A DNA stretch of 62,007 nt. Source: Methylococcaceae bacterium UBA662 (GTDB taxonomy: Bacteria; Pseudomonadota; Gammaproteobacteria; Methylococcales; Methylomonadaceae). Every line of letters begins with the position of its first letter. Positions within the stretch are counted from its first letter, which is position 1. The stretch spans positions 1-62,007 of the forward strand of contig DBNW01000014.1 of assembly GCA_002299425.1 (NCBI GenBank), in the 5' to 3' direction. Shown here piece by piece: positions 36,682-45,981 of this stretch. Both the position numbers and the translations under genes were made by a program. The notes under the pieces were generated by a model. The model did not search any database and was not told where the DNA came from. It saw only the letters and a list, made by a program, of their open reading frames with translations.

Positions 36682-37986
36682 TCATTGCGTTAGAGCCTTG
36701 TGGGCGGCGGCGGCACCGCTTTCGATGGCGTGAGGCATTAGCATGTCCCGCCATTCCCCGTATTTGCCGCAGCAATAAATTCCGTGTTGGCTGAGATAAG
36801 AGAAAATCAACGCCAATGCAGGACGGGTTTTTGCCGTGTAAACCACATGCCCATAGCGGATGTTATGCAACCATTCCACCACGACCTGCTGGGGCGCAGC
36901 CAATATCCCAAGCCGCCCTAAATCTTGATAAATAAGTCGGCGCGCTTCCAATGTCGAAAGTGGGTGGCGTTGTTCATGATGGGCCACTTCGACCGTCAAC
37001 GACGACAAGCCGTCCGGCACACTGGCCTTAGAATAGTTGGACGGCACCGAAACCCGGTAAAAGCAGACATCCTGTTTAGGTATACGGGCAATCGCCCACG
37101 GCAACCGCGACGGGGAATCGATGCCGACATTCAACACATAAAGGGAGCTATAAACCAGATGCTTCGCCGCCTCTAAAATTGCCGGGGGAGGGTTTTGCAA
37201 ACGGGCAACCACCTCTGGTAGCGGCAACGACAAAACCAGACTTGAGAAATACTCGCTCCGCCCATTGGCAAACACAACTTGTTTTTGAAGCGGATCGATT
37301 TCCAACAAATCGTGCTGAAGATGCAGCCGCGTCGGCGGCAGCCGGTGCAACATGGCTTTCGGCAACGCATCTATGCCGCCAGCGCGGGGGTATTTGAAGC
37401 GCGTGTCATTGCCGCCGCATGCGACCTGCCTGCTGGCTTGGCCAAGTCCAAACAGATAGGGCAAGGAAGGCGGCTGAATCCTGCTGGGCATGGCGGCATC
37501 AATCTCCGCCAACGGCAGGCGCATGCGTTTCAGTTCGTAATCTCGGAAAAACAAATGGAATAATGTCTTTCCCGATTGTGCAAGGATCAATTCCTGAAAC
37601 GATCCTGAAATCTTTTTTCGTGGGTTGAGGTTGCGCCGCACAATGTCCAGGAAAATCTTGACCCGTTCGGCAACCGGCAAACGGTGCAAATGGTGTTGAA
37701 TAGGCGCGGGAATGCTGATTAACTGGCCCAGGTTAGGAAAAATAGCCGATTGGCAAACACAGTCCTCAAGCGCCAAATCCAAACGCCCAAACAGCTCCGG
37801 TGTTTGCAAAATGACATGGGGACCGTAATCGAAAGTGAAACCGTCCATCCGTTCGCTGCGGGTCAAGCCGCCAACAACCGGTTCGCGCTCGAATGCGGAA
37901 AATCCGGCGGCCTGTTGTTGCAATTCCAACGCGCACGCCAAACCGCTGACCCCTAAACCCACCAACACGATTCCCGACATCGCCAC
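36682..37986 (-). CDS. FAD-dependent amine-oxidase-like oxidoreductase
   Basis: 434 residues with an N-terminal FAD-binding Rossmann motif (VLVGLGVSGLACALEL) and the ERxPxxGGL segment (FEREPVVGGLTRSE) typical of the protoporphyrinogen oxidase/UDP-galactopyranose mutase/desaturase superfamily. FDYGPHVIL and the C-terminal CCGKYGEW support the same fold. The substrate cannot be assigned. Relatives next to polysaccharide genes often act on nucleotide sugars or lipid intermediates. It lies nine bases after sua5 on the same strand and is tail-to-tail with the large glycosyltransferase gene. Confidence 0.75.
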   Translation of the reverse strand: MAMSGIVLVGLGVSGLACALELQQQAAGFSAFEREPVVGGLTRSERMDGFTFDYGPHVILQTPELFGRLDLALEDCVCQSAIFPNLGQLISIPAPIQHHLHRLPVAERVKIFLDIVRRNLNPRKKISGSFQELILAQSGKTLFHLFFRDYELKRMRLPLAEIDAAMPSRIQPPSLPYLFGLGQASRQVACGGNDTRFKYPRAGGIDALPKAMLHRLPPTRLHLQHDLLEIDPLQKQVVFANGRSEYFSSLVLSLPLPEVVARLQNPPPAILEAAKHLVYSSLYVLNVGIDSPSRLPWAIARIPKQDVCFYRVSVPSNYSKASVPDGLSSLTVEVAHHEQRHPLSTLEARRLIYQDLGRLGILAAPQQVVVEWLHNIRYGHVVYTAKTRPALALIFSYLSQHGIYCCGKYGEWRDMLMPHAIESGAAAAHKALTQ

Positions 37987-37995
37987 CCACCCGCG

Positions 37996-39012
37996 TTACT
38001 TTAAACCCTGTTCCGCCTCTCGGCCCGCCGCCTTGGCCAAACGGTCATTGACCGCCCGCCAAGCGGGGCCTTGGGGCGGGCCCTCGATCACAATCACAGC
38101 CAACCGGCAAGCATCCAACTGGCGTAACGAAGCGTATAAGGCTTGCGCGTAGGCATCCGCCGCTTCCGGCATGACCCTAACCGTTAACCGGTGGTCGCCC
38201 ATCAATGCGTGGCCAATGGCCTGACCGTATGCCAGCACACCAAGTTGATGCCCCTTAGACAACAACCTGACGACCAAACCGGCCAGGTCGTCGCTGTTAC
38301 ACAACAGCGTTTTTGTCACCGGGGCATAATGCACCGCCATCATGCCCGGTGCCCGCACCCCGGATTGGCTGGATTGCGGCAATAGCAGCCTTGAACCTAA
38401 TACAGAAACAAGCGCGGCTTCGTCGATTTGGCCGGGGCGCAACAATTTTGGCCGGTCGCCCGATAAATCGATAAGGGTCGATTCCACGCCCACTTGGCAC
38501 GGGCCGCCGTCTAAAATCAGGTCCACGGCCCCGCCCAATTCCTCGGCTACATGGCTGGCCAAAGTTGGGCTGATCCGGCAAAAGCGGTTAGCCGAGGGTG
38601 CAGCGATGCCGCCGCCAAATGCCTGCAATAATTTCAACGCGACCGGATGGCCAGGCACGCGCAAGGCCACGGTGGGCTGGCCGCCGGTCACCGCCAGCGG
38701 CACCCAGTCTTGTTTGGGCAACACCACGGCCAAAGGGCCGGGCCAAAATTGGGCCGCCAAGGCCAATGCCAGGTCAGGAACAACAGCCGCCCAAGCAGAC
38801 AGTTGCCCGGCATCGGCCAAATGCACAATCAACGGATGGTCGGTAGGCCGGCCTTTAGCTGCAAAAATGCGCTGTACGGCTTCGGGGTTAGTGGCATCGG
38901 CGCCCAAGCCATAAACGGTTTCCGTGGGAAAAGCCACTAAGCGGCCTTGCCGCAACAAAGCAGCGGCTTGGGCAATCGTGGCGGTATCGGCGATAACAGG
39001 CATTTTGGTCAT
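37996..39012 (-). CDS. sua5: L-threonylcarbamoyladenylate synthase (TsaC/Sua5)
   Basis: Makes threonylcarbamoyl-AMP for the universal tRNA modification t6A. YrdC domain: GRLVAFPTETVYGLGADA, AAKGRPTDHPLIVH, PAPSANRF-like AAPSANRF, and GVESTLIDL. A Sua5-specific C-terminal domain follows (APGMMAVHYAP...), making this the long Sua5 form. The frame is open to 39129, but that would overlap rsmI by 65 bases and add unrelated residues. ATG 39012 (MTKMPVIADT), 52 bases after the rsmI stop, gives 338 residues, typical for Sua5. Confidence 0.92.
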   Translation of the reverse strand: MTKMPVIADTATIAQAAALLRQGRLVAFPTETVYGLGADATNPEAVQRIFAAKGRPTDHPLIVHLADAGQLSAWAAVVPDLALALAAQFWPGPLAVVLPKQDWVPLAVTGGQPTVALRVPGHPVALKLLQAFGGGIAAPSANRFCRISPTLASHVAEELGGAVDLILDGGPCQVGVESTLIDLSGDRPKLLRPGQIDEAALVSVLGSRLLLPQSSQSGVRAPGMMAVHYAPVTKTLLCNSDDLAGLVVRLLSKGHQLGVLAYGQAIGHALMGDHRLTVRVMPEAADAYAQALYASLRQLDACRLAVIVIEGPPQGPAWRAVNDRLAKAAGREAEQGLK

Positions 39013-39064
39013 GTGGCGTTTTATTGGCCTAGAAAGATTGGAACGGTGCGCTACTGCGGGAACG

Positions 39065-39928
39065 TTAATCGCAATGGACGCCCTGCTGCAAATCCAACGC
39101 TGCCTGGTACAGCCATTTCTTTCTCGCACCGGTAATTTCTACGGCCATGGCGACGGCGGTTTTTAACGGGCACTGCTTTAACAACACCGCCAGCACCCGT
39201 TGTTGCTCTTCAGTCAGACCCTCAAGGCTATCTTTAACGGTGGCTCCGGCCACGATGACGACAAATTCGCCCTTTTGCATAGTGTCGTCCTGCTCGACTA
39301 GGGCTAGGGCATGAGCCAAATGGGTTTTAACGATGGTCTCGTGCAGTTTGGTCAATTCTCTGGCGATAACAATTTCCCGGTCTGGCGGGATGGCGGCGGC
39401 CATGTCGCGCAAGGATGCCAAAATGCGGTGGCTGGATTCGTAAAACACCCACGTATCAGGGCAATTCCGGCGTTCTGTAAAAAATGCCAGACGCGCCGCT
39501 GCGGTGCGCGGGGCAAAGCCCTCAAAGCTAAACCGAGTCACTGGCAGGCCCGCCGCCGACAACGCGGCAATCAAGGCGCAGGTGCCGGGTATCGGCACCA
39601 CGGCCACACCGGCATCCTTAGCAGCTTTAACCAAGGGCATGCCTGGGTCGCTCAACAACGGCGTGCCGGCATCGGAAACTAACGCCACTGACAGACCGGA
39701 TTGTAGTTTTTCCAGCACCTGCAACGAAGCGCGGGCTTCGTTGTCTTGGTGCAAGGACATCAACTTATTGCGGATGCCGTAATGACTGAGTAACGGCCTG
39801 ATGTGGCGGGTGTCCTCGGCGGCAATCAGCGCCACCTCCTGCAACACCGCAACCGCCCTAAAAGTCATATCAGCCAAATTACCGATAGGCGTGGCCACCA
39901 CGTATAATTTACCGGGTTCATTGCTCAT
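39065..39928 (-). CDS. rsmI: 16S rRNA (cytidine-1402-2'-O)-methyltransferase RsmI
   Basis: 287 residues. Tetrapyrrole-methylase-like fold with the signature start KLYVVATPIGNLADMTFRAV and AAEDTRH. VSDAGTPLLSDPG and PIPGTCALIAALSAAGLP are the cofactor and substrate loops. It methylates C1402 of 16S rRNA in the decoding centre. Divergent from yraN across 142 bases, as in E. coli (yraL), and upstream of sua5. Confidence 0.95.
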   Translation of the reverse strand: MSNEPGKLYVVATPIGNLADMTFRAVAVLQEVALIAAEDTRHIRPLLSHYGIRNKLMSLHQDNEARASLQVLEKLQSGLSVALVSDAGTPLLSDPGMPLVKAAKDAGVAVVPIPGTCALIAALSAAGLPVTRFSFEGFAPRTAAARLAFFTERRNCPDTWVFYESSHRILASLRDMAAAIPPDREIVIARELTKLHETIVKTHLAHALALVEQDDTMQKGEFVVIVAGATVKDSLEGLTEEQQRVLAVLLKQCPLKTAVAMAVEITGARKKWLYQAALDLQQGVHCD

Positions 39929-40070
39929 GGCTAGGCCTTAGGGACGGGTAGTGGGGCGGGCGATTATAGCAGGCCAGACCAGCCCATTGTTTTTAAATCC
40001 AAACGCCAATGCGTCCATGCAACCGCCATTTACTTTCCGCAAACACCCTTAAGCCAAGCCAACCTACGCG

Positions 40071-40436
40071 ATGCCGTCCCTGCCTACAAAAACCAAAGCC
40101 CCGCATTTACAGCAAGGTGAAGCCGCCGAGGCACGGGCACTGACGCATTTGACCCAGCAAGGCTTAACACTGCTGCAACGCAATTTCCGTTGTAAACACG
40201 GGGAATTGGATTTAATCATGCTCGATAACGAGGACTTGGTGGTTGTGGAAGTGCGCTTTCGCAAGTCTGACCGCTACGGCAGTGCCGCCGAGAGCGTCAC
40301 GGTGGCGAAACAATCGCGTATAATAGCCGCCACCCATGCCTACCTGGCACAACAGCCACAAGACCGTGCCATCCGTTTCGATGTCTTTGCCCTGTCCGGC
40401 GAGGGCGGTATCAACTGGATTAAAAATGCTTTTTAA
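40071..40436 (+). CDS. yraN: UPF0102 family protein YraN
   Basis: 121 residues. Predicted endonuclease-like fold with the conserved GELDLIMLDNEDLVVVEVRFRK segment, where Glu, Asp and the E-x-K pair would bind metal as in Holliday-junction resolvase-type nucleases. True activity is unproven in the family. First gene of a yraN-diaA-dolP set. The lpoA (yraM) gene found between rsmI and yraN in E. coli is absent here. Confidence 0.92.
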   Translation: MPSLPTKTKAPHLQQGEAAEARALTHLTQQGLTLLQRNFRCKHGELDLIMLDNEDLVVVEVRFRKSDRYGSAAESVTVAKQSRIIAATHAYLAQQPQDRAIRFDVFALSGEGGINWIKNAF

Positions 40437-40451
40437 TCAATAATTCGCGCC

Positions 40452-41045
40452 ATGAACCTACACGATTTGGTCAACCAGCATTTCAGCGACAACATCCAAA
40501 CCCAGCAACAGACGATGGCTCACCTGTGTGAGATGATTGAATACGCCGGGCAACGCTTGGTCACTTGCTTGCTGAACGGCCAAAAAATTCTCACCTGCGG
40601 CAATGGCCGCTTTGCTGTTTGCGCCCAGTTGTTGGCCGCGTTGCTGTTAGACCGTTATGAGCGCGAACGCCCAGCCTTGCCCGTCATTGCGCTGGCTGAA
40701 GGCAGTGCCACGCTAACCGCCATCGCCAACAGCCTGCATTTCGACGAAATCTACGCCAAACCCCTGCGCGCCTTAGGACAAGCCGGCGACATTCTGGTCA
40801 TTTACAGCGACGGCCAACACGCTCCCAACCTCGGCAAAGTCATCAAAAACGCCCATGACCAAGACATCCAAATTATCGCCTTAACCGGCAACCAAGGCGG
40901 CATGGTGGCACCTTTGCTCAGGGAAACCGACATCGAAATCCGCATCCCGGCTCAGACCTCTGCCCGGATCATGGAAACCCAAGTCCTTATCACCCATTGC
41001 CTGTGCGATTTAATTGACCAACAACTATTTGGTGGTGGCTTATGA
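40452..41045 (+). CDS. diaA: SIS-domain protein, DiaA / phosphoheptose-isomerase-like
   Basis: 197 residues covering one SIS (sugar isomerase) fold. ILTCGNGRFAVCAQLLAALLL is the phosphosugar loop region, and ILVIYSDGQHAPNL plus IALTGNQGG complete the site. In E. coli this position is DiaA, which binds DnaA and stimulates initiation at oriC; close paralogues are GmhA isomerases. The position between yraN and dolP favours DiaA. Its stop overlaps the next start by four bases. Confidence 0.85.
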   Translation: MNLHDLVNQHFSDNIQTQQQTMAHLCEMIEYAGQRLVTCLLNGQKILTCGNGRFAVCAQLLAALLLDRYERERPALPVIALAEGSATLTAIANSLHFDEIYAKPLRALGQAGDILVIYSDGQHAPNLGKVIKNAHDQDIQIIALTGNQGGMVAPLLRETDIEIRIPAQTSARIMETQVLITHCLCDLIDQQLFGGGL

Positions 41046-41599
41046 AAACAGCCGCTTTGATTGGCGCGTTATTGGTTTCCGCTTGCGCCACCAGCATGGA
41101 CCCCAGCCAGATTTCCCCCTTTGAGCGCCGCAGCATCGAAGCCATCGTGAATGACCGCGCCATTCAAGCCGACATTTACGACGAACTGCATGACGACGCC
41201 GAACTGTCCAGCCAAACCCACATCACCGCTACCGCCTTCAACGGCATTTTATTGCTAACCGGGGCAGCGGCGAGCGAACCGTTGCGCAGCAAAGCCGTAG
41301 GCATCGCGCAACTGACTGACCACGTCAGACGGGTACATAACAACATTACTATCGCAGCCCCAAGCAGTTTAGAGAGCCGTCAGCGTGATGCACGCATAAC
41401 CGCCACTGTCACCGACGGACTCAGGCAAATCCGCACCATTCCAGGTTTCGACGCCAGCCAAGTGCAGGCAGTCACCGAAAACGGCGCCGTTTACCTGATG
41501 GGTTTGCTGCACAGGCATGAAGGTGCGGTGGTTGTCAATGTAGTCCGGTATTTGCCGGATGTTCGGCAAATCACCACGGTATTTGAATACCTGGACTAA
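41042..41599 (+). CDS. dolP: BON-domain outer-membrane lipoprotein DolP/YraP
   Basis: 185 residues. Lipoprotein signal MKTAALIGALLVSACAT with the lipidated Cys at residue 15. Two BON domains follow (~45-105 and ~118-183): FNGILLLTGAA and ENGAVYLMGLL are the paired strand-turn motifs. DolP supports outer-membrane integrity and, in E. coli, BAM function. Start overlaps diaA (ATGA). Confidence 0.92.
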   Translation: MKTAALIGALLVSACATSMDPSQISPFERRSIEAIVNDRAIQADIYDELHDDAELSSQTHITATAFNGILLLTGAAASEPLRSKAVGIAQLTDHVRRVHNNITIAAPSSLESRQRDARITATVTDGLRQIRTIPGFDASQVQAVTENGAVYLMGLLHRHEGAVVVNVVRYLPDVRQITTVFEYLD

Positions 41600-41611
41600 A
41601 AAACCCCGCCC

Positions 41612-42541
41612 ATGCGCCTAATTCGGGGACTTGCCCACTTGGAGTCGTTTAAACGTGGCAGCGTGCTGACCATTGGCAATTTCGATGGCCTGCACCTAGG
41701 CCACCACGCTGTCATCGCCAAGCTGGCCGCCCGGGGTGCCGAGCTAGGCTTGCCGGCCGTAGCCATGGTGTTTGAACCCCAGCCCTTAGAATACTTCCTG
41801 AAAGACAACGAGCCGCCCCGCTTAATGCGCTTGCGTGAAAAGGCCATCGGTTTTGCCCACCTGCCCATCGACCATCTTTTAATCGTCCGTTTCAACCGGC
41901 AGTTTGCTAATTTAAGTGCCGAGCAATTCATCGAAGACATTTTGTTGGCCAAGCTGAATGTCAAACATTTGGTCGTCGGTGACGATTTTCATTTCGGCAA
42001 AGCGCGGCGCGGCAATTTTGCCTTGCTGCAAACGTATGGAAGAAAACGCGGCTTCAGCGTCGAGAACACCGGCTCGCACCAGACTGAGGGCCTGCGGGTT
42101 AGCAGCACCTTAATCCGCGATGCCTTAGCCGTCGGCGACCTAGCCCAAGCGGAACGCTGGCTAGGCCACCCTTATTGCGTGTGTGGCCGGATTGCCCACG
42201 GCGACAAACGCGGCCGCACGCTAGGTTTCCCCACCGCCAATATCCGTTTGTTCAGGAGAGCCACGCCGGTCAGCGGTGTTTTTGCCGTGACCCTAACCGG
42301 CATCGACGACCGCAGTTACCCTGGCATTGCCAACGTAGGCACCCGGCCCACCGTCGATGGCGGCAGCACCGTCTTGCTGGAAACGCATTTATTCGATTTC
42401 AATCAGAACATTTACGGGCATTATGTGGAAGTACAGTTCCGGCAAAAAATCCGCGAGGAACTGCGTTTTGCGACGGTGGAACTGCTTAAGGAGCAAATTC
42501 GCAAAGACATCAGCACCGCCCAGACCATTTTAAGCGTTTAA
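41612..42541 (+). CDS. ribF: Bifunctional riboflavin kinase / FAD synthetase
   Basis: 309 residues. The N-terminal nucleotidyltransferase has IGNFDGLHLGHHAV (residues ~21-34), VGDDFHFGKARRGN and SSTLIRDAL. The C-terminal kinase has RGRTLGFPTANI (the PTAN motif that binds flavin and ATP) and GIANVGTRPT. It converts riboflavin to FMN and FAD. In many gammaproteobacteria ribF-ileS-lspA are contiguous; here a Uma2 gene intervenes between ribF and ileS. Confidence 0.96.
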   Translation: MRLIRGLAHLESFKRGSVLTIGNFDGLHLGHHAVIAKLAARGAELGLPAVAMVFEPQPLEYFLKDNEPPRLMRLREKAIGFAHLPIDHLLIVRFNRQFANLSAEQFIEDILLAKLNVKHLVVGDDFHFGKARRGNFALLQTYGRKRGFSVENTGSHQTEGLRVSSTLIRDALAVGDLAQAERWLGHPYCVCGRIAHGDKRGRTLGFPTANIRLFRRATPVSGVFAVTLTGIDDRSYPGIANVGTRPTVDGGSTVLLETHLFDFNQNIYGHYVEVQFRQKIREELRFATVELLKEQIRKDISTAQTILSV

Positions 42542-42545
42542 TACC

Positions 42546-42550
42546 GGAGG
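42546..42550 (+). promoter_or_regulatory. Strong ribosome binding site of the inserted Uma2 gene
   Basis: GGAGG five bases before the ATG at 42556, an almost perfect Shine-Dalgarno sequence, stronger than those of neighbouring genes ribF and ileS. It suggests that the inserted gene brought its own translation start. Confidence 0.6.
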
Positions 42551-42555
42551 TTTTT

Positions 42556-43125
42556 ATGGGATTAGCCTACCAAGCCGTGCACAATAGCGGCGAAGACTAT
42601 TTGCAGCGCGAACTGGCGGCCGACAGCAAACACCAGCTGATCGACGGCGAAATTTATGCGCTGGCGGGAAACCTATTCGCGCAATTACGGAACCGGCTTC
42701 GTGGTACACCTTGCCGGACGTTTATAGCGGACATGAAAATCAAAGTCGGCGAAGATTTTTATTACCCGGACGTGATGGTGGTCTGTGGACAAGACAATGA
42801 ACACGACTATTACAAAACCGCACCGGTGATTATCGTTGAAGTGTTGTCGAAGACTACCCGCCGCTTCGACCAGAGCTTAAAACGCCTGCGCTGCCAAGCT
42901 TTGCCAGCGTTGCAGGAATATGTGCTGATTGAACAGGATAAGGGGGAGATCGAAGTGTTCAGCCGCCAAGAGCAATGGCAAGCCCGCTATTATTACCTAG
43001 GCGATGACATCACCTTCCTTTCGCTAGGCGTGACCATCCCGGTCGAAGCCATTTACGAGCAAGTCAATAACGAGGACGTGGTGGCTTTTTTGCAGCAGAA
43101 GACTGCGTTTGCTGACAATGCTTAA
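42556..43125 (+). CDS. Uma2-family putative endonuclease, possibly with small internal deletion
   Basis: 189 residues. The PD-(D/E)xK-like core is seen in YYPDVMVVCG (Asp) and VIIVEVLSKTT (E-x-V-x-S-K, metal and catalytic residues). The N-terminal part reads DGEIYALAGNLFAQLRNRL. Family members usually have a longer loop with an SRNHE-type segment between ALAG and NLF, so about ten residues appear to be missing in frame. Start has a strong ribosome site (GGAGG, 42546-42550). Uma2 genes are abundant in cyanobacteria and methanotrophs, usually mobile and of unproven function. Inserted between ribF and ileS on the same strand without breaking the operon. Confidence 0.82.
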   Translation: MGLAYQAVHNSGEDYLQRELAADSKHQLIDGEIYALAGNLFAQLRNRLRGTPCRTFIADMKIKVGEDFYYPDVMVVCGQDNEHDYYKTAPVIIVEVLSKTTRRFDQSLKRLRCQALPALQEYVLIEQDKGEIEVFSRQEQWQARYYYLGDDITFLSLGVTIPVEAIYEQVNNEDVVAFLQQKTAFADNA

Positions 43126-43149
43126 CCCGTTAAAACCAAAGCCACAATC

Positions 43150-45981
43150 ATGACCACAGACTATAAAAAAACCCTAAATCTGCCCGCCACCGCCTTCCCG
43201 ATGAAGGGCAACCTGGCGCAGCAAGAGCCTAACACCTTAAAAAAATGGCAGGCCAACCAAATCTACCAAAAAATCCGCGCCCAATGCCAAGGCAGGCCAT
43301 TGTTCGTGCTGCACGACGGCCCACCCTATGCGAACGGGGAAATTCATATCGGCCATGCCGTCAACAAAGTGTTAAAAGACATCATCGTCAAAGCCAAAAC
43401 CCTAGACGGTTTCGATGCCCCCTATATTCCCGGTTGGGATTGCCACGGTTTGCCGATTGAGTTGCAGGTGGAAAAGAAAATCGGCAAGGCTGGGGCTAAA
43501 GTCTCGCCCGCCGTGTTTCGTAAAGCCTGCCGGGAGTACGCGGCTAAGCAAGTTGAACTCCAAAAAGCAGCGTTCATGCGCTTGGGCGTGCTGGGCGATT
43601 GGGATAATCCCTATTTGACCATGGATTTTAAGTTCGAGGCCGACAGCGTCCGCGCCTTGGGCAAGATCGTCGAAAATGGCCACATCCACCAAGGTGCTAA
43701 GCCGGTGCATTGGTGCACCGATTGCGGCTCGGCGCTGGCGGAAGCGGAAGTCGAATACGAGGACAAACAGTCACCGGCCATCGACGTGCGTTTCAGCGTC
43801 GTTGATGCAGCCGCGTTTATGGCGCGTTGCCATCACGTTGACGGCCACGAAGGCCACGGCCCGTTGTCGGTGGTGATCTGGACCACCACGCCGTGGACCT
43901 TGCCCGCCAACCAAGCGGTCGCGCTTAACCCTGAGCTGGAATATGCCATCGTCCAATGCCAACAAGACGGCCAGCCGGAACGCTTGGTATTGGCCGAAGC
44001 CTTGCTGAAAGATGCCCTGTTGCGCTACGGCATCGATCAGTACCGTGTCATCGCCTATTGCCAAGGTTCCGCCCTGGAACACCAGTTGCTGCACCACCCG
44101 TTCTACCACCGGCAAGTGCCGATTATCTTAGGCGGCCACGTCACCGTCGAAACCGGCACCGGTGCCGTGCACACCGCGCCCGGTCACGGCCAGGAAGACT
44201 ATGTGGTCGGGCAGCGTTACGGCCTAGCGGTCGATAACCCGGTCGGCGGCGACGGCGTGTTCCTGCCCGGCACGCCGTTGTTCGCCGGTGAACACGTTTT
44301 TAACGCCAACCCGAAAGTCATCGACGTGTTGCAAGAAAACGGCAAATTGCTGCACCACCACGCCATCGAACACAGCTACCCGCATTGCTGGCGGCACAAA
44401 ACGCCGATCATTTTCCGCGCCACGCCACAATGGTTTATCGCTATGGAGCAAAACGGCCTGCGCGAACAGGCCCTGGCCGAAATCCAACAAGTGGCGTGGA
44501 TTCCCGATTGGGGTCAGGCGCGTATCGAGGGCATGGTCGAAGGCCGCCCCGATTGGTGCATCTCGCGCCAACGCACCTGGGGCGTGCCGATTGCCTTGTT
44601 CGTGCACAAGGAAACCGGCGAGCTGCATCCTAACACCGCCGAGCTGATCGAACAGGTGGCCTTGCGCATCGAGGCAGACGGCATAGACGCCTGGTTTGCA
44701 CTGGAAACAGCGCAACTGTTGGGCGATGAGGCCGCCGAGTACGACAAAATCGCCGACACCCTGGATGTCTGGTTCGACTCCGGCATCAGCCACGCCGCCG
44801 TGCTGGCGCGTCGGGCCGAAGTGCGCTTCCCGGCCGATTTGTACCTGGAAGGCTCCGACCAGCACCGCGGCTGGTTCCAGTCGTCGCTATTGGCCTCGGT
44901 GGCCATGCACGGCGTTGCGCCGTACCAGCAAGTGCTGACCCACGGCTTCACTGTCGATGCTAAGGGCGAAAAAATGTCCAAGTCCAAGGGCAACGTCATC
45001 CCGCCGCAGTCGGTGATGAAAAACCTGGGCGCGGACGTATTGCGGCTGTGGATCGCCGCCACCGACTACCGCAGCGAAATGCGCGTCTCCGATGAAATCC
45101 TCGAACGCACCAGCGACGGCTACCGGCGCTTGCGCAACACCGCCCGCTTTTTGCTGGCCAACTTAGCCGATTTCGACCCGGCTTTACACGCCGTCAAAAC
45201 CGCCGATTTGTTGGCGCTAGACCGCTGGATTATCGACAGGGCATCTCAGTTGCAGGAAGAAGTCAAGGCCGCTTATAACGCCTACCAATTCCAGGCCATT
45301 TACCAAAAAGTCCACCATTTCTGCGTCATCGACCTGGGCGGGTTTTATTTGGACGTGGTGAAAGACCGCCAATACACCGCTAAGGCCGACAGCCTCGCCC
45401 GCCGCTCCGCACAAACGGCGATGCACCGTGTCGTGGAAGCGTTGGCCCGCTGGCTGGCCCCCATTCTTAGCTACACCGCCGAGGAAATCTGGCGGCACAT
45501 CCCGGGCGAGCGCGGCGAGTCGGTGTTTTTAGCCACTTGGTATACCGGCTTATCCGAACTGGATGCCGACACGCCGCTAAACCGGGCATTCTGGCAACAG
45601 GTGATGGCTGTGCGTACCGCCGTCGGCAAGGTGCTGGAAAAATGCCGCAACCAAGGCGGTATTGGCGGCTCGTTGACCGCCGAGGTTACGCTTTATTGCA
45701 ACGAAGCTTTGTTGGCCGCGTTAGGCCAAATCGCCGACGAATTGCATTTTGTCTTCATCACCTCCGCAGCCACGTTGCAGCCGTTGGCGGCAGCCCCCGA
45801 ACAGGCCGCCGCCACCGAAGTGGACGGCTTGAAACTGATCGTGGCGGCTTCCGGAAAAACCAAATGCGTGCGCTGCTGGCACCAACGCGCCGACATCGGC
45901 AGCCACCCGGAACACCCGGAACTGTGCGGGCGTTGCGTCGAAAACGTGGCCGGAAACGGCGAGGTGCGCCGTTATGCTTAA
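43150..45981 (+). CDS. ileS: Isoleucyl-tRNA synthetase
   Basis: 943 residues, bacterial type 1. Class I motifs HIGH (HIGHAVNK, near residue 64) and KMSKS (KMSKSKGNV). The editing domain that hydrolyses Val-tRNA lies between. GWDCHGLPIE and WFDSGISHAAVL are family hallmarks. The C-terminal zinc knuckle is intact (CVRCWH and CGRCVEN). Its 3' end overlaps lspA by eight bases. Confidence 0.97.
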   Translation: MTTDYKKTLNLPATAFPMKGNLAQQEPNTLKKWQANQIYQKIRAQCQGRPLFVLHDGPPYANGEIHIGHAVNKVLKDIIVKAKTLDGFDAPYIPGWDCHGLPIELQVEKKIGKAGAKVSPAVFRKACREYAAKQVELQKAAFMRLGVLGDWDNPYLTMDFKFEADSVRALGKIVENGHIHQGAKPVHWCTDCGSALAEAEVEYEDKQSPAIDVRFSVVDAAAFMARCHHVDGHEGHGPLSVVIWTTTPWTLPANQAVALNPELEYAIVQCQQDGQPERLVLAEALLKDALLRYGIDQYRVIAYCQGSALEHQLLHHPFYHRQVPIILGGHVTVETGTGAVHTAPGHGQEDYVVGQRYGLAVDNPVGGDGVFLPGTPLFAGEHVFNANPKVIDVLQENGKLLHHHAIEHSYPHCWRHKTPIIFRATPQWFIAMEQNGLREQALAEIQQVAWIPDWGQARIEGMVEGRPDWCISRQRTWGVPIALFVHKETGELHPNTAELIEQVALRIEADGIDAWFALETAQLLGDEAAEYDKIADTLDVWFDSGISHAAVLARRAEVRFPADLYLEGSDQHRGWFQSSLLASVAMHGVAPYQQVLTHGFTVDAKGEKMSKSKGNVIPPQSVMKNLGADVLRLWIAATDYRSEMRVSDEILERTSDGYRRLRNTARFLLANLADFDPALHAVKTADLLALDRWIIDRASQLQEEVKAAYNAYQFQAIYQKVHHFCVIDLGGFYLDVVKDRQYTAKADSLARRSAQTAMHRVVEALARWLAPILSYTAEEIWRHIPGERGESVFLATWYTGLSELDADTPLNRAFWQQVMAVRTAVGKVLEKCRNQGGIGGSLTAEVTLYCNEALLAALGQIADELHFVFITSAATLQPLAAAPEQAAATEVDGLKLIVAASGKTKCVRCWHQRADIGSHPEHPELCGRCVENVAGNGEVRRYA

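Noticed and set aside
39013..39129. Longer N-terminus for Sua5
   Set aside because: It would overlap the rsmI 3' end and is unlike Sua5 proteins.
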